Below are positions 22,560-35,300 of a DNA stretch of 64,000 nt, piece by piece (position 1 is the first letter of the stretch; each line of letters begins with the position of its first letter). The DNA comes from Callaeas wilsoni. Its lineage: Eukaryota; Chordata; Aves; Passeriformes; Callaeidae. The translations under genes were made by a program, and so were the position numbers. The notes beneath the pieces are model-generated. The model saw only the letters and a program-made list of their open reading frames with translations, searched no databases and was not told the DNA's origin. The stretch is taken from assembly GCA_013398955.1 (NCBI GenBank), contig VWPU01010157.1, forward strand, positions 1 to 64,000, in the 5' to 3' direction.

Positions 22560-25500
22560 TCAGTATCACCATGGCAGTTACAGGCCCTTATTAAGGAGAA
22601 AACTTCTTGTTTTTAACTGAACCTGAAAGCTATTTCAGAAATTAATCTATATTTTATTGACATCTGATTGACTATGAGTGCACTTAGATAAACCAAAGAT
22701 TCAAAATGTGACTGTGTTCAATTTAGGATAAAACCCAAAGACACTTGACAGCCGGACTGGGGTTTATGAAAGCCAAAAAATTGTTCAGTTCTTAAAGAGG
22801 AAGATAATTTGTTGAGATTTAATTGCTGAAAACTTAAGTACTTGCTATGAAAATATTGTGCACAACACAGAAAAAAAGCATAAGACCAACTTTTTTAAGA
22901 AAACCAGCATTTGAGATTAGAATTACACCTTAGACATAAATTGTCATTTAAAAAAAAAGAAGGATTTCTTCCCTACAAACACTATCAGAAAAGAAGAATT
23001 GCAGTCAAAAAGCAGGGGAAAAAGATCATCCCATTCCATTAATAAATTCCAACAAAATTATTTGACAATGAGTGGAAACACTCGCAAATGTCAGATTCAT
23101 CAAGAATAATAAATTACTTGAGGATATCTAATTCCCAGTTACAGCCAGTGAATGGTGAAGCTTCCCAGTGTATAAAAATACTTTTTTCATTTTCATTTGG
23201 CTCATCCAATACACTTGACAGATTGAGCAGCTCATGGATCACTTGCATGAAACAAGGACGTGACACAGACAATGATTTGATTTCAATCTGTGATGCCTTC
23301 ATGCGGCAGAAGTTTGAAATATAGTGACATATTTGCATTACAAAAGCAACCAACAAACAGCATAAACTGATCAAGGTCTATACTTGTGGGGAAAAAAGAA
23401 TCGGTAGATTACAGAATGCAGGAACCTTTGACTAAGTATCTGGCAGTGCTTTAAAATAACTTGAAATTTTCATAGGATGAATTCCCTCAGGTTTGAGAAT
23501 AGTCAACTTGTTAAAATCCAGGCAATTCTATTAATTTGATTGAGTCAGAACAGTGAAAGAGAGCAGAGAATTTGGTTTATAAATTGAAGAGTGTGGCAGA
23601 GAGAAGAAAACCTTCTTTTCTCATTAAAAATGCTCAGCTTTTCCCTTTCCTGCAATCCAGGTGTTCCCTGAAGGTAATGTTCCTATTGTACTTCCTAACA
23701 ATGGGGGAGGATTTTAACACAAAAGCATAAATTCACTCAGATAAAAAGGGTAGTTCATTTGCTTGTTTTCACTGTTCAAAACAGATAACCTTAATAAAAC
23801 TTCTGGGTTTTTTTCACTTTACTTCCCAAGCATGAGTTAATTAATTCTCACAACATCTGAGCTAAAAATAATCTCCATTCACCTAACAGAGAAATCATCA
23901 CAGGAAGAAAGACTTCAAAACTCTGGGATAAGTAGTAGTGGAAATAAGAGAGCCTTCATTTAATTATGAGTTAATAGAGTAATTAGTACTAGGAAGATGT
24001 AAAATGCTGCATACAAATATTGATAAACCTGAAGTTGTTTTTGTCTCTCTGGTTTTTTTTAGGTTTAGAGCCAGAGGAAAATTCAATTTAGTGCAGAGAA
24101 GATTTTAAGCAACTTGTGAACACAGCAAGTTTCACCCCAGTACAACAAGAACTGAGGGAAAGAGAAGCAAAAGAATAAAGACCTAATATCTATTAACAAC
24201 TTTGAGTTCCAAGCATTTAAACCTATGCTTCTATCCCTTTATCTTTACCAGAAATACTGTGTCCTTTTGTGCTGTTATCTCCTTTCTAATCTTTGTCTAC
24301 TTTTTTGGCCACCGCTACTACATGGAAGCACATAAACAGTCACAAATTTCAGAAGAGTTGAAACTCTGTCCTGAGCTTGGTTTTTTTTCTTTTTTTGACT
24401 ACCTTTGGAGTATAATTTTTTTTTTTTAAGTCTATGGACACCACATGGGATAATCTAGAATTGGAAGCCCTGCAGAAATATGGACTTGAATACAAAGTTA
24501 GAAGTGCAGAATAATTTGGAAACCAGGGAAAATTCACATATCTCTTAACATGGTTTCCTTAGTTATTAGTGCATTTTAGGAGAAAAAAAATAAGGGATAT
24601 TTTTCACGTGTAAAATTTTTGCAAGTTTTTTTCCTCTAAATGATTTGAAAGTAATTCTTCAAGAGACTAACTAGCATCTTAGCTATAAACGTCAGGCTAT
24701 TTTGTTTATATTTATGTAACTGTGCCTGTCTATTATTTAGGGGGTCTCCAGAGAACTCTGAAAAGGGTAAGAGCTCTGATTGACTCTATTCCATTTTCAA
24801 GGCAAGGTGACATGCATGAAGAAGAAAAAAAAAATCTCCTGTTTCTGCCTTTGCATGGAACAATTTTTGGAAATGCTTATGGAGTGGGAGTTTCAAGAGC
24901 ACTGAAAGTTGACCTAATCCAATATAAACTCAATGGGGATTTCATTATTGATAGAAATAAAACCACAGCAGTTTTTGCACTCTGCAGCATCAGGCAGTCA
25001 CCTTCCAGTGACCTCCTCCTACATGCAAGTCTCATACTCAGATAAGATGGCTTTTGGATACTCAGATAAAATTATTTTTATGTATATGTTTTGTAATAGG
25101 CCAAACCATGCAGTGTGACCAAATGATAACACACTAAAAGATATAATTTCCAGGCATTTCCATGGCTCCTTGCAGTTTTCAGTACAAAGTCCAGGGCTTT
25201 AAAACCAGTAAACACATGATCGATCTGTAGGATCAGAGTCCTTGAACGGCCCTCACAGAACGAAGAAATATCACTCAGCAGTGGGAGACATCAAGCAGGC
25301 AGAGCTGTGGCTAAAATATCTTTTTTTTTTTCTGCCAGTGCAGCACTCTTTGCATCATCTGCCCAAACTCTACAGCTCAGAGGCAGCAGTCAACTCACAT
25401 CCACAAAGGAGTCCTGCCAGACTAATCCAAACCAGCATTTTCTGAAAACTGGACATCTGCTGGCACTTTTACTCTGCATATGATGTGTACCCAAAAAGAA

Positions 25501-28500
25501 AACTTGCGTTCCTGATAGAGTGTTTATTTTCAGCACATGGAGGATTTATTAAAAAAAAAACCTCAAGCATTTCTTATAAAAACACGTGCACAGAAGAAAA
25601 AACCAGTTGTGATTATGGCACTTTTGCAGAACATCAAAATCTTTGTTGGAGATATCTGAGTAGAGATACAGGGGTCTCAGTACTCCAGATTATGCAGTTC
25701 TAATCAAAATTGCTTTTCCTCTATGCATTTATTTTCAGTGAAGAATTTTCATTTACTACCAAGATAATCACACAATAACAATCTTCCTACAGAAGGAAGA
25801 TTCCTTAAGTTGTTGGTAAGAATTTAGCTTGAAATGTATTACGCTTCTGTAATTGTTTCCTTCCAATAAACAGAAAATGATGCAACTCATCTCTGATATG
25901 GGTCCCATCTGACCAAAAGAATTCATTGAATACACAATTAGAAATCAGGAGGAACTGTCCAAAAGGTACTCCGGTGTTTTATTGAACACCATCTTATTCA
26001 TAGACCCAGAGAACCAATACTAGTGGCACTACTTTCTTAAACTCACTCTGGATTCACTCACAGGGGTTAAATCTAGGATAAAAGGGGGGGAAAAAAAAAG
26101 GGTTTCACTTGGAAGGTGAAGACATCAAATAACGCAATAAATTCCACACGGTCAAAGTGCTAAAGGTTCCCTTGCCTTAGAGGGTCCCAGACAGGATAAA
26201 TATTCAGCTCAGCAGAAAGCTGACCCCCTCCACAGCAGAGGGAGTACACAGACAATAATTTAAGATGTAGCTTTAATAGGCCTTTCTGAGACTTCCCAGG
26301 GATTTCAAGTGCTGCTGGAAGCAGACTGGTCTCCAAGGGATGAGTTGCCATCATTTCCAGTAAGCCCAGCACTCCTGACTGTGAAGCAGGACAGGGCTTA
26401 CCATGCCATGAGTAATTACCTGGGATCATCCTGCATCCCCTGCATCCAGCTGCATCCCCTGGTCCTGAGCCCAGTCAGGGTGACATCAGTGGGTGCTGGG
26501 CAAAGCCACAGTAGTGGCTGCAAGGAACAATCAGCCTTTTTCACCAGGGAAGAAGCTCCAGCTCCTGCTCTGTCCTGCACAGCTGGGCCTCACAGCCACA
26601 GTTGGAGTGTTTTTACAGTCCTGCAGAGAACTCAGAATGGCCAGAAGAAGCCTGAATCTGGCAGTGCCTCTCTCCTGGTTGTACAGAACCTACCCAACCA
26701 TTTTCAATTAGCAACACTTCCCCCTCACCCCCTCAACCAGCTGAAAAGCAGAGTGAGATTCATTCTAAAGCACGTGCATTAAACTGAAGAGGCTGAATAC
26801 ACCAGGGCTCAACCTGCTGCAATAAAAACTGATGAAAATGAATAATCGGGGAGGAATGAGTAGTTGTTTAAGTTCTCACTGCTGCCAAAAAAATATCAGC
26901 CAGGGAGGATAGGTTAAGCCTCCTGTTGGCTCTTTGCATTTCACTTATGGAAATGAGTTTGTTAGTATTTTAACAAAAAGAACTCTAAGTCTTTTACTAA
27001 TTGTTCTGTTCAGAAACTACAAAAAAGTCAAACATGACAGATTCCAAGAGATAAAATACGGGAATTCTAGGAAACAGGTATTTTACAACAATTGGCTTGA
27101 AAAACACATCATTTTTCCATCCTCTTTCTCTTCTCCAGTGAGGGACACACCAACACCTGGCTGAAGCCATATTTTTTATTTGGAGCTATTTTGAACTCTT
27201 GGTGGATATGTCAACAGTTTAAAATAAAAGCTGGTTCAAATAACAAAATATATTAGCTGCCTTATATTTGGATTTTTAAAAATCACACTTCTATCCCCAA
27301 AGGGAATGGTCATCTTGGATAGGGAAGAGAGAACCTTTAGGATGATGGTTTGGGGCACAAATACAAGTACACGTTAAGAGGAGGTCACTGCACACTAGGA
27401 CAGCTACAGTACCCAGAATGCCCCTCAAATAGCCATGGAGATGGGGAATAGGCATTTCTGGACAAAGCCTGATGAATTTTGCTTATTTGGAAGTATCAGC
27501 TAATGGAAACTCCACCACATGATTTTCTGAAGGAGGCCATGATTCAAGATAGCAGCTAGTTAGTCCATTTTATATCTGTGTTTTGATGGGAGTGGCAGGA
27601 AAGAACAGCTTGTCCTCCCTATAACCTTGACTTTTTCCAATACTTACTAATCTATTAACCTGAAGAAGAGTCAGAGAGGCAGCAACTGGTGAGATTGTTG
27701 TCACCTCCTTCATTTTCCTCACTTCTAGATCAAAAGTTCTCTTACGCCCTAATTACAGGCAAGGGTGAGCCCGATATTAAGTTAGTTTTCATTAAGCTGT
27801 TTTCAGGAATGGTTTTCCATAACTACCACATTTCAGGACACTGAGTTCCAAAAAGCAGATGCTTTGCTTAGTTTCAGCTCTCACAGAGGTGCTAACTTAG
27901 CTGCCTAGATAACAACATGATTGTGAGGAAACTAACAAAAAGATGAAAGTAGTCAAGTTGAAAAAACAGCCAATATTTCCATATTCTGTAAAACTTCAGC
28001 TGTAACAGAGGCTTAGACCTTTGACTTTAGTAGCTGCCTCACACCAAACTTGTTATCTTCATTCCAGCAAAAATATAAAAATACAAAGTTCATGAGCAAG
28101 AGTTCTTAGCACTTTAACAAGATCTGTGCCAAAATTAGAGATGTTTTTATTCTCATGAGCACACCTCCCACTCCCTTCTCTAGGATTTTGCTTTGCTGGT
28201 TTCTGTTTTGCTTGTCTGATTTAGAAAGAGCTCCAGAGGCTTCCTAATCAACAAGGAGGGAAAGTTTTACATAGTTTTGTCACAAGTTCAAAAATTGGTC
28301 CTGATTTCCTCAAGAACATATACAGCCCCAAAAAGATTGTATCAAGTGTATACCTTTCTTGTAAAGGTATTTAATTTATGCTGCTTACAAACATGGGATA
28401 GTGATTCCTATGCAGGTAGAGCAATATTCCAGCACTTCTGTCCCTTGTCAGCTCTATGATAAAATTAATAACTATGAATATTAACAAATAATTTGGCCAG

Positions 28501-31500
28501 CCGGAACCAGTTTTTATTGAAGATGAACTTTAATAGCTTTCAACCTGGCAGATTTGTGCAGCTTTAGCTACAATGTCAGGGACTTTCAGGGACTGGCAGT
28601 GGAAATAGAGGTGCTACAGGAGGGAATTTCACTAACAAATATTAAGATTTCAAGACTTCACTGAAAATACAGCAACACAAGCAATGACCTCCCTCCTGAA
28701 GGCAGATACATTCTCAGGCCCTTCCATGCAATACCATATTGCATATCAGTGATCCTGCACATGGATTGCCCTCCTCCAAGACATCCACAAGGCAAGTCCC
28801 ACGCTCCACATGGATGGAGAACCTTCACTCCAACACTACTGTCAGGTAACAGCCATGTTATGTTATGTTCCCAGATGCTTAGTTTTGTCTTTTTGACTTC
28901 TCTTGCCACGAAAGACTTGAAGTGCTCTCCTGCATCCTTTTTTACCTGCTAGGCAAAAGGTTGATTGCTGGCTAGTGTTTCCATGGACTGACATGTCAGC
29001 TAAAACAGATTTTGTGTCTCAAAAGCAGCATTTATTTTTGTTTCTCTGCTTTTCTCAACTGCCAGTTTTCTCAAAATTATAGAAAATTATTTACCCTTGA
29101 AGCTATTACTTCCTCATCAAATGTGGTTGCCTTTGTACAATGCAGTTATACTCACTACATGTAAATGAGAACAGAGCCAGAATTACAGATTTCTTCAATG
29201 TCAGCCACACATCACACACAGCCTGTGTCTCTCCTACCCCCATAATTCCTTGGAAGCTACCTCCTAGCAAACATCAGGACTGCAGACACCAGAAGAGACT
29301 CACAAAGGCCTCAGGTTCAGTCTTACAGAGGTGGGGATTACAACACCTCCAGATATGTAGGGCACTGGTTGAACATGAACAAGCCAGACCTTATGAAACA
29401 CTGGACAGAATTTTCCTACAAAAATACTTGTTTTCTCCTTCTAATACAATTATTTTCCCAACACATGGAATAAATTATCACCAAGGGGTTGGAGAGCTGT
29501 AAGAGATGTTCAGAAGTGAATTCCTAAGTACTGGTAAAAATACCAAAAGATGACCAGTGAAGAGGCAGTTCCCCCCTCTCTTTGTTCCCTCCTGCTCTCA
29601 AGGAAATGCTGGCATCCTGCTGAAGTGCCATTTTAGCACATCATATTCCAACTGTTGCTTTCACAGATAATGTAATCTATAAAGCACTAAAAAGCGCAAA
29701 CTTGATGCACCCAATAAAAACCATACAGGCACCTCTTTGTCTCCAAAAAAAGGCAGCTCAGTCAAATTCTGCCATAACAAGCAGTAAGGAAAATATCTTA
29801 CTTTCAAATCCTTCCTCACCAAGTTCCCGCATCATAGATAATGCACTAATGAAACGGAATGAATTATCAAGTGATGTTCCATCAGTGTGCTGACTGTACT
29901 TTTAACAAAAAAATGGACAAAGATAACATGGGCTATGAGGTACATTCAGATTTTATCAGAACAATAACTAAAACACTCCAAAATCTCCACATTACCCTTT
30001 AGCATTGCCCTGTAATCCTATGAAACAGCGCTCACTTTATGCTTGGAATATCCATATTCCAAAAGAAAATTTTTATTATGAAACATAGGCTTAAAAAGAA
30101 GTGTCCTACACAGAGAGTTGAACTATTCATATTTAAAGAAGAGCGATGGATTTTGCTTTTTTAAAAAATGAATTATATCTACAGAACTTGTAGCTGGTAG
30201 TCTACAAGGAGAGACCTTATCAACACATGAGAAGACACATTCCGCAAAATACTAGAACTTTGGAACTAGAACAGCACAGGAAGTTGTGGAAAGCTGATGA
30301 CAGTTTTGTTGTTCTAACACCTTGACTACATTTTCAGTAATAAGATAATAAGAAAGAGAACACTGATACAGATTTTTCAAGTTAATGGTGGTAACAGCTG
30401 AAATTGCACCGTGGATGAGCTGAGATTCTCCTCTGGTCCTCCAGTGCTAAACTAAAGCAAACAAACAAAAAGATTTCTCATTTCCATGGTGAGAGGACCA
30501 TCTGCTGCCCAAGTAATAACCCAGAATAAAACAGTCCTTCAGGCACTGTGCACACTGACAGAATGCACCACTGTGAGCAGAGCTGCCTTATATAAGGCAT
30601 GCCCTTCTCTTTTTTCCTTTTTCTTGCTGGCTGTGCAGCTTTTCAGTGCTCCCAAAGGCTGTTTTATTTCCCAGACTCTCTTTAAGCAGAGACAATCTTG
30701 TGTGAGAAGTATAAGTCTTTAGGGGCTAATGTTACACTCCAAGCAGAAGAGCAAGTCACACTCAGAGAAATGATTTTCGAAGCTTTGACTCATTTTAGAT
30801 GACACTTACATTCATTCCTGCAGTTTTCCTGCTATAAGCACATGAAGAACCTCATTCTGCATTCCACTGAACCCCTCAAATACCCTCAACAGTCCATGAA
30901 CATCTGGAGTCCAAATGAATACAGAATTAATCCCTAAGGCTGGACAGCAAAACAGGTCAGGAACCATCCCTGTGGAATGGCTATGAAAGTCACTGTGGAA
31001 ATCTTGCAGCGGACTTCAGGCTGGACTTCACTGAAATCGGGCTGGACTTCACTGCTGGTTTTGTAAAGTTTTCTTTTCAACCAATTTGCCTTAACCAGCT
31101 CTTGCCCATAGTACAGCACTGGCATGGCTATGATCTGAACTATCCTTATAAAACCTACAATGCATAGGTTTAAAAACTACATAGGTATAAAACCTACAAT
31201 CCATCCCCAGTAGCAAGGCATTCCTATGACATTCTAACCAGATTCTTAGCACCTTCACTCTCCCAAGAGACTTCAGAGGAACTGATGGTACTCAGCTCCT
31301 TGGGCTTTTAAGCCCTTCCTTTTCCTTCCTCTGGGGGGGAGAAATAAAAAAAAAAAGAGAATGAAAGGAAAAGAAACAAAGAGTCAATGACACACACATG
31401 CTGTCCTACACATACACCCAAACAGAGGAAAAAAGCAACGAAAAAGGAAAGTTCTGCAGGGTGCTGATCTGGAATGAAATGAAATTTGGAACAGATAGTC

Positions 31501-31846
31501 ATATTTGGCACTGTCAGCAAAAACTTGTGAGTGGCCCGGTGACTCTCTGAGCCTTAATGCCCTTTTTACCCTTGTCACTTAAAAACATCCCTAGAAAGTT
31601 CAACTGTGCTGCTTCTGACATTGTTTTCCCACTGCTGCTGAATGGACTTGATGGAGAGATACATTTCATCCCCTCCCAGTTCCATAAAGCACTAAACAGT
31701 AAGGACATATTCCATTTGGCCTTCAAGCCGCATTTTTATGGTCCATGCAGATCCCTCTAAAAACAACCAACATAAAACAGAACTCCTTGTTGGAGAGCAT
31801 AGAAATTAAAAACTATTTGATCTCCCAAATCAACCTCCTACGATCA
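22560..31846 (-). other. 3' UTR of ST8SIA1 plus downstream non-coding DNA
   Basis: The part next to the stop codon must be ST8SIA1 3' UTR on the minus strand, but its end cannot be fixed by eye. Candidate minus-strand AATAAA signals lie at 30077-30072, 29036-29031 and 28518-28513. Further left the DNA is intergenic or very distal UTR. No other gene, RNA or clear transposon is recognised in these 9.3 kb. The 157-codon frame at 26309-26782 shows no domain. Confidence 0.45.
31019..31054. repeat. 21-bp-period tandem duplication
   Basis: GGCTGGACTTCACTG occurs at 31019-31033 and 31040-31054, with a weaker third copy starting near 31009. It lies about 0.8 kb beyond the ST8SIA1 stop, probably in the 3' UTR. 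Confidence 0.9.
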
Positions 31847-32333
31847 TCAGGCTGAAGGCTGGATTAGAGGGTCCTCACATGGTTCTAGCTGCATTCTCAG
31901 TACACCACTTTTATGAAGAAACCAAAGCTGTAGAAATTCCTCCGGCATGGCGTGGAATCCGGAGTCAGGCAGGACATTGTCATAGTAATGATGGCTGATA
32001 AACTTCCCATGCAGGTCCACCGAGAATGGCCAGAAGCCATAAATTGTTACTTCCTCACACAGCCCAAGGGCAGCGCTGACCAGGAAAAGTCCTGTAGAAA
32101 GGCGTTTGGCATGAATACCTTTGCTCTTCCAGAACTTGCCGATGTCCCGCAGAAAGCTGGGGTTGGCAAAAAGGACTGCCTGCTTGGCACCAAAATCCTC
32201 CAGGGTGTAGTAGACGCGGAGGGAGGGTCCTGTCCCTGTTTTCATGGAGAAGGCTGGCATGTAGATGTAGCTGTGGTTATAGACCTTTACACTGTCCACA
32301 AAGGCTTTTCGGGACCACAGCAGATTCTGGAAC
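31847..32333 (-). CDS. ST8SIA1: last coding exon of ST8SIA1 (GD3 synthase)
   Basis: This exon encodes the C-terminal 161 residues of alpha-N-acetylneuraminide alpha-2,8-sialyltransferase 1. The enzyme is a Golgi type II membrane protein that moves sialic acid from CMP-Neu5Ac onto ganglioside GM3 to make GD3. The exon starts after an acceptor AG (32335-32334); its first base completes a split codon, then it reads FQNLLWSRKAF and ends at TGA (31849-31847). The reading frame is intact. Visible parts: an N-glycosylation sequon N19-H-S; sialyl motif S at about residues 77-99 (RLSTGLFLVSAALGL, with conserved Cys92); motif III HYYD at 115-118, with the His expected to act in catalysis; motif VS H127-x4-E132; and a C-terminal Cys152. 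The match to vertebrate ST8SIA1 is nearly residue for residue, which separates it from ST8SIA5 and ST8SIA6. The membrane anchor and motif L lie in upstream exons outside the window. Confidence 0.95.
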
Positions 32334-32360
32334 CTGGAAAATCACAAGGAAAAATGAGTT
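32334..32360 (-). promoter_or_regulatory. splice acceptor of the last ST8SIA1 exon
   Basis: On the minus strand a pyrimidine-rich stretch (ATTTTTCCTTGTGATTTTCC) leads to AG at 32335-32334. Using it, the exon opens with residues conserved across ST8SIA1 proteins, upstream of the first possible internal start. This shows the exon is internal to the protein, not a start. Confidence 0.9.
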
Positions 32361-35300
32361 GGTCACACACAGGTTTTCCCAGATATTTGATAATCCACGT
32401 AAGGGCTGCTCTTCATACCCATATTTACAATTCACTGCACACCTTTTCTGAGCCCAAAGAAAGTCCAGACAAACTTGTGGTGTCTGACACTGCCTCTCTT
32501 TTGAAAACAGACACCCGAATAAACAGTTGAAAACTATCCGGTATCCTGCTAACTCCAAAACCTTTCTGATTTCATATTTTTTAAAAAAACCCAAATGAAC
32601 ACTGACAATATTCCATAAGACTCAATCCTTTTTAGCAATATTTTTCATTTGTCAAAAAGCCAACTTAGATTTTTCAGTTACAGGAATCTATAAAAGAAAT
32701 TTTCAAATCTGTGTTGTTCTTGTTTCTTAAAGGCAGACTAAAGTAAGAACCCAAGATAGATTAAGAGGGCAAAGTATATGTACAGATTATTTCTCTGATA
32801 TGATAACAGCACATTACAATTTGTTTAATTATCAACAGCTATTTGCTGATGGCTGTTTTATTCCTGATGTTTGACAGACAAACCACTCCACAACCAGTAT
32901 CCTGGACTAAAAACTTTCCTTGCCTTACGTTTCCTCCCCAGCTTTATCACTCAACAATATCCGAAGCCTTCAGACTGCAAAGTTTACTACACTAAAAACC
33001 ACTTCTGCACAAGCCTCACACACTCCATTCATTGCAGCTGGACTTCTTCCCTGCATGTGATCCCTAATTTTTTCCTCAGTTCCCAAATGCCCGTCTTGCC
33101 CCTGTTGCAGTCTCCTCTCCGTTTCCTGCAACCAAGGCAGATGTGTCATGACTAATTCCCTAGTCACACACCAGAAGAGTCAGAACAAGAAAGTTAAGTC
33201 AGCAGCATTGGACTTTTTTTCCCTTCTCTTGTGCAGGCAGAAATAGGTATAATAGTATGTTTTTAAATGGTTATAAAGAGATCAATTTTATGTATAAATC
33301 TCTTTGAAACTATAACAAGAATTACACAAACAGGTTTAAATAGAATGCCAGATGACATCAAAAAGCATTAAAAAAAATTTCAGCTGAAACGACTGAAAAC
33401 AAAAAATCCCAAACAGCTTCAACAGCATCGAAATGTCTCATAACATATGCCAGGTCTTTTTGAAGTCTTTGTTTTGGCAAAAAAAACCCCCTTGAAATAT
33501 TCTTGATAAATTGAAAGGTTTTGTTGACATTTTTAATATGCAATATTTGGTCTCCTGATTTGCTACAAGGTTCTTGCAAAACTTCCTGCATGTGATACTA
33601 GAATGAAGCTGGTTTGAAATCTGAAGTCTGTCTGGGTCTTTGCTTCTTTGCTCTGCAGATTTGCTCCTACTGCATGGTGCTATTTGCTAATGGAGACAGA
33701 GTCACTGGCTTCCAAGCAAGACATCAATTCAACCCCAACCTACAAAACAAAACCCAATAATTTCATAACTTATTGTATTTGGTATCCTTTTGTGTAGAAG
33801 GTCAGCCAATACCAAGGTGCCCTGGCATAAATTCAGTTTCTGCCTCTACCTCTTCACGTGGGCCTCTCCCTCCATCACTATCAGACCTATGACTGTTCCC
33901 CAAAATAAGTGTTACCATCCTCTCTTCCCAAGGAGTAGCAGGACAACCTGCAGATTACCAGGTAAAGGAGTTGGCTCCATCCTACCAAGCTTGTTTTGTT
34001 TCCATCAGGACACTGTCACTGAGGGGGGAAAAATACATTTAAAAAGAAACTTCAAGCTTAATACTTTCAATATTTACCTAAGTGCTCAGACTCCTAAGTA
34101 CTCAAACATTGTTCTAATATCCCTAATCACTTTTGAAAGGTCCTAAGGCCAACAGCAGCTTTCAGACCCCATAATTTGGGTCATTTACTGGGCATTGCAG
34201 GCTCAAACTTCCTTCCACAGTAAAGGGCTCTTGAGCAAACAGCTTGATGTTGTGGGGTCCTAGCACCTTGGCTGAGGAGAGGCCAGAGACACGTTCACTG
34301 TCACTCCTGAAGCATCACTTAGAACTAGTCCACAAATTTTACTTCAGAGGGCAAATAGTTGTGGTTATTCTAAACCTACACTTTCCCGCAAATTTACCAT
34401 TCTTACAAAAGCTCCATGCAGCTCAGGATGAACCCATTAAAATTCCTCGGTCTCAGAGGGCCAGAGACTGTCTTTGAATATTCATTTGCTATCATTGCCA
34501 CAACATGTTTGCAATTCTTCTGGATAAATCTCCTCAAATGCCTTAAAGTAACACGAAGTGAACAGCAGTGCCATGAGAGCAGTGCATGGGAGGGACTTCA
34601 TGCAGAAGGGACAGCAGTATTTGTCACCCTGCTGCAAACTGTCCTTCAGGAACATCATCACCTCCTGGAAACTCATGCCTCATTCCAATGATCTGGATGG
34701 CAGTGCTGGTAGGCATCCCGCCCAGTTCAGCAGATGGACATTATACAGGTGGCCAGGAGCCCATGGAGAAACATAAAAACATGATGATTACGGCTGGGCT
34801 GACAGCCTAACAGCCAAAAAGCTGCTGCCCATCTTGAACACCTCATGAGGGGACATATTAGGAACAAATGAAAATTTCTGTTCCCTATTTGTAAAAGTGG
34901 GAGTGCTCTCCAACATTCTGACACTTCACAGGCTGGACAGAAGCTGAGAAATCTGGGGACAAATGCTGTGCATAAGTGAATTTCTAGAGATGGTGCTGGA
35001 AGCTCAAGTGTGTTTTCCTTTAACTCCCAATCCAGACAGGGAGTCCTTCAGGCTTTGAAGGTACCATACCATACCCATCCCAGCAGGCAGCCAGAAGGCT
35101 ACTCCATGCCTGACAGACAGACCAGGAAGGCTTTTCCCCTGAAGCTCTGTAATGCCCACAGGAGCATGACAGTGTTTGTCTCCTGCTTGTCCTGGCATAG
35201 ACATCACCAGCCTGGTGCAGCCCTTGCACCCACATGGGCACAAATGCCTTCACTTGTGCCAATCTTCACCCAAAATTAGGAGTTGCTGGTTCCTGATTAG

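Noticed and set aside
26309..26782. 157-codon plus-strand open frame
   Set aside because: Low-information, Ser/Pro/Leu-rich product with no domain; the DNA shows no exon boundaries that would support it.
1..31846. A second host gene downstream of ST8SIA1, such as CMAS (neighbour in mammals)
   Set aside because: No CMAS exon was recognised on the plus strand. In mammals the gap between the two genes can be large, so its absence in 31 kb is not evidence of loss.
31952..32530. 192-codon plus-strand open frame
   Set aside because: It lies antisense across the ST8SIA1 exon and its acceptor. Its openness is explained by the coding bias of the real exon, and it has no domain.
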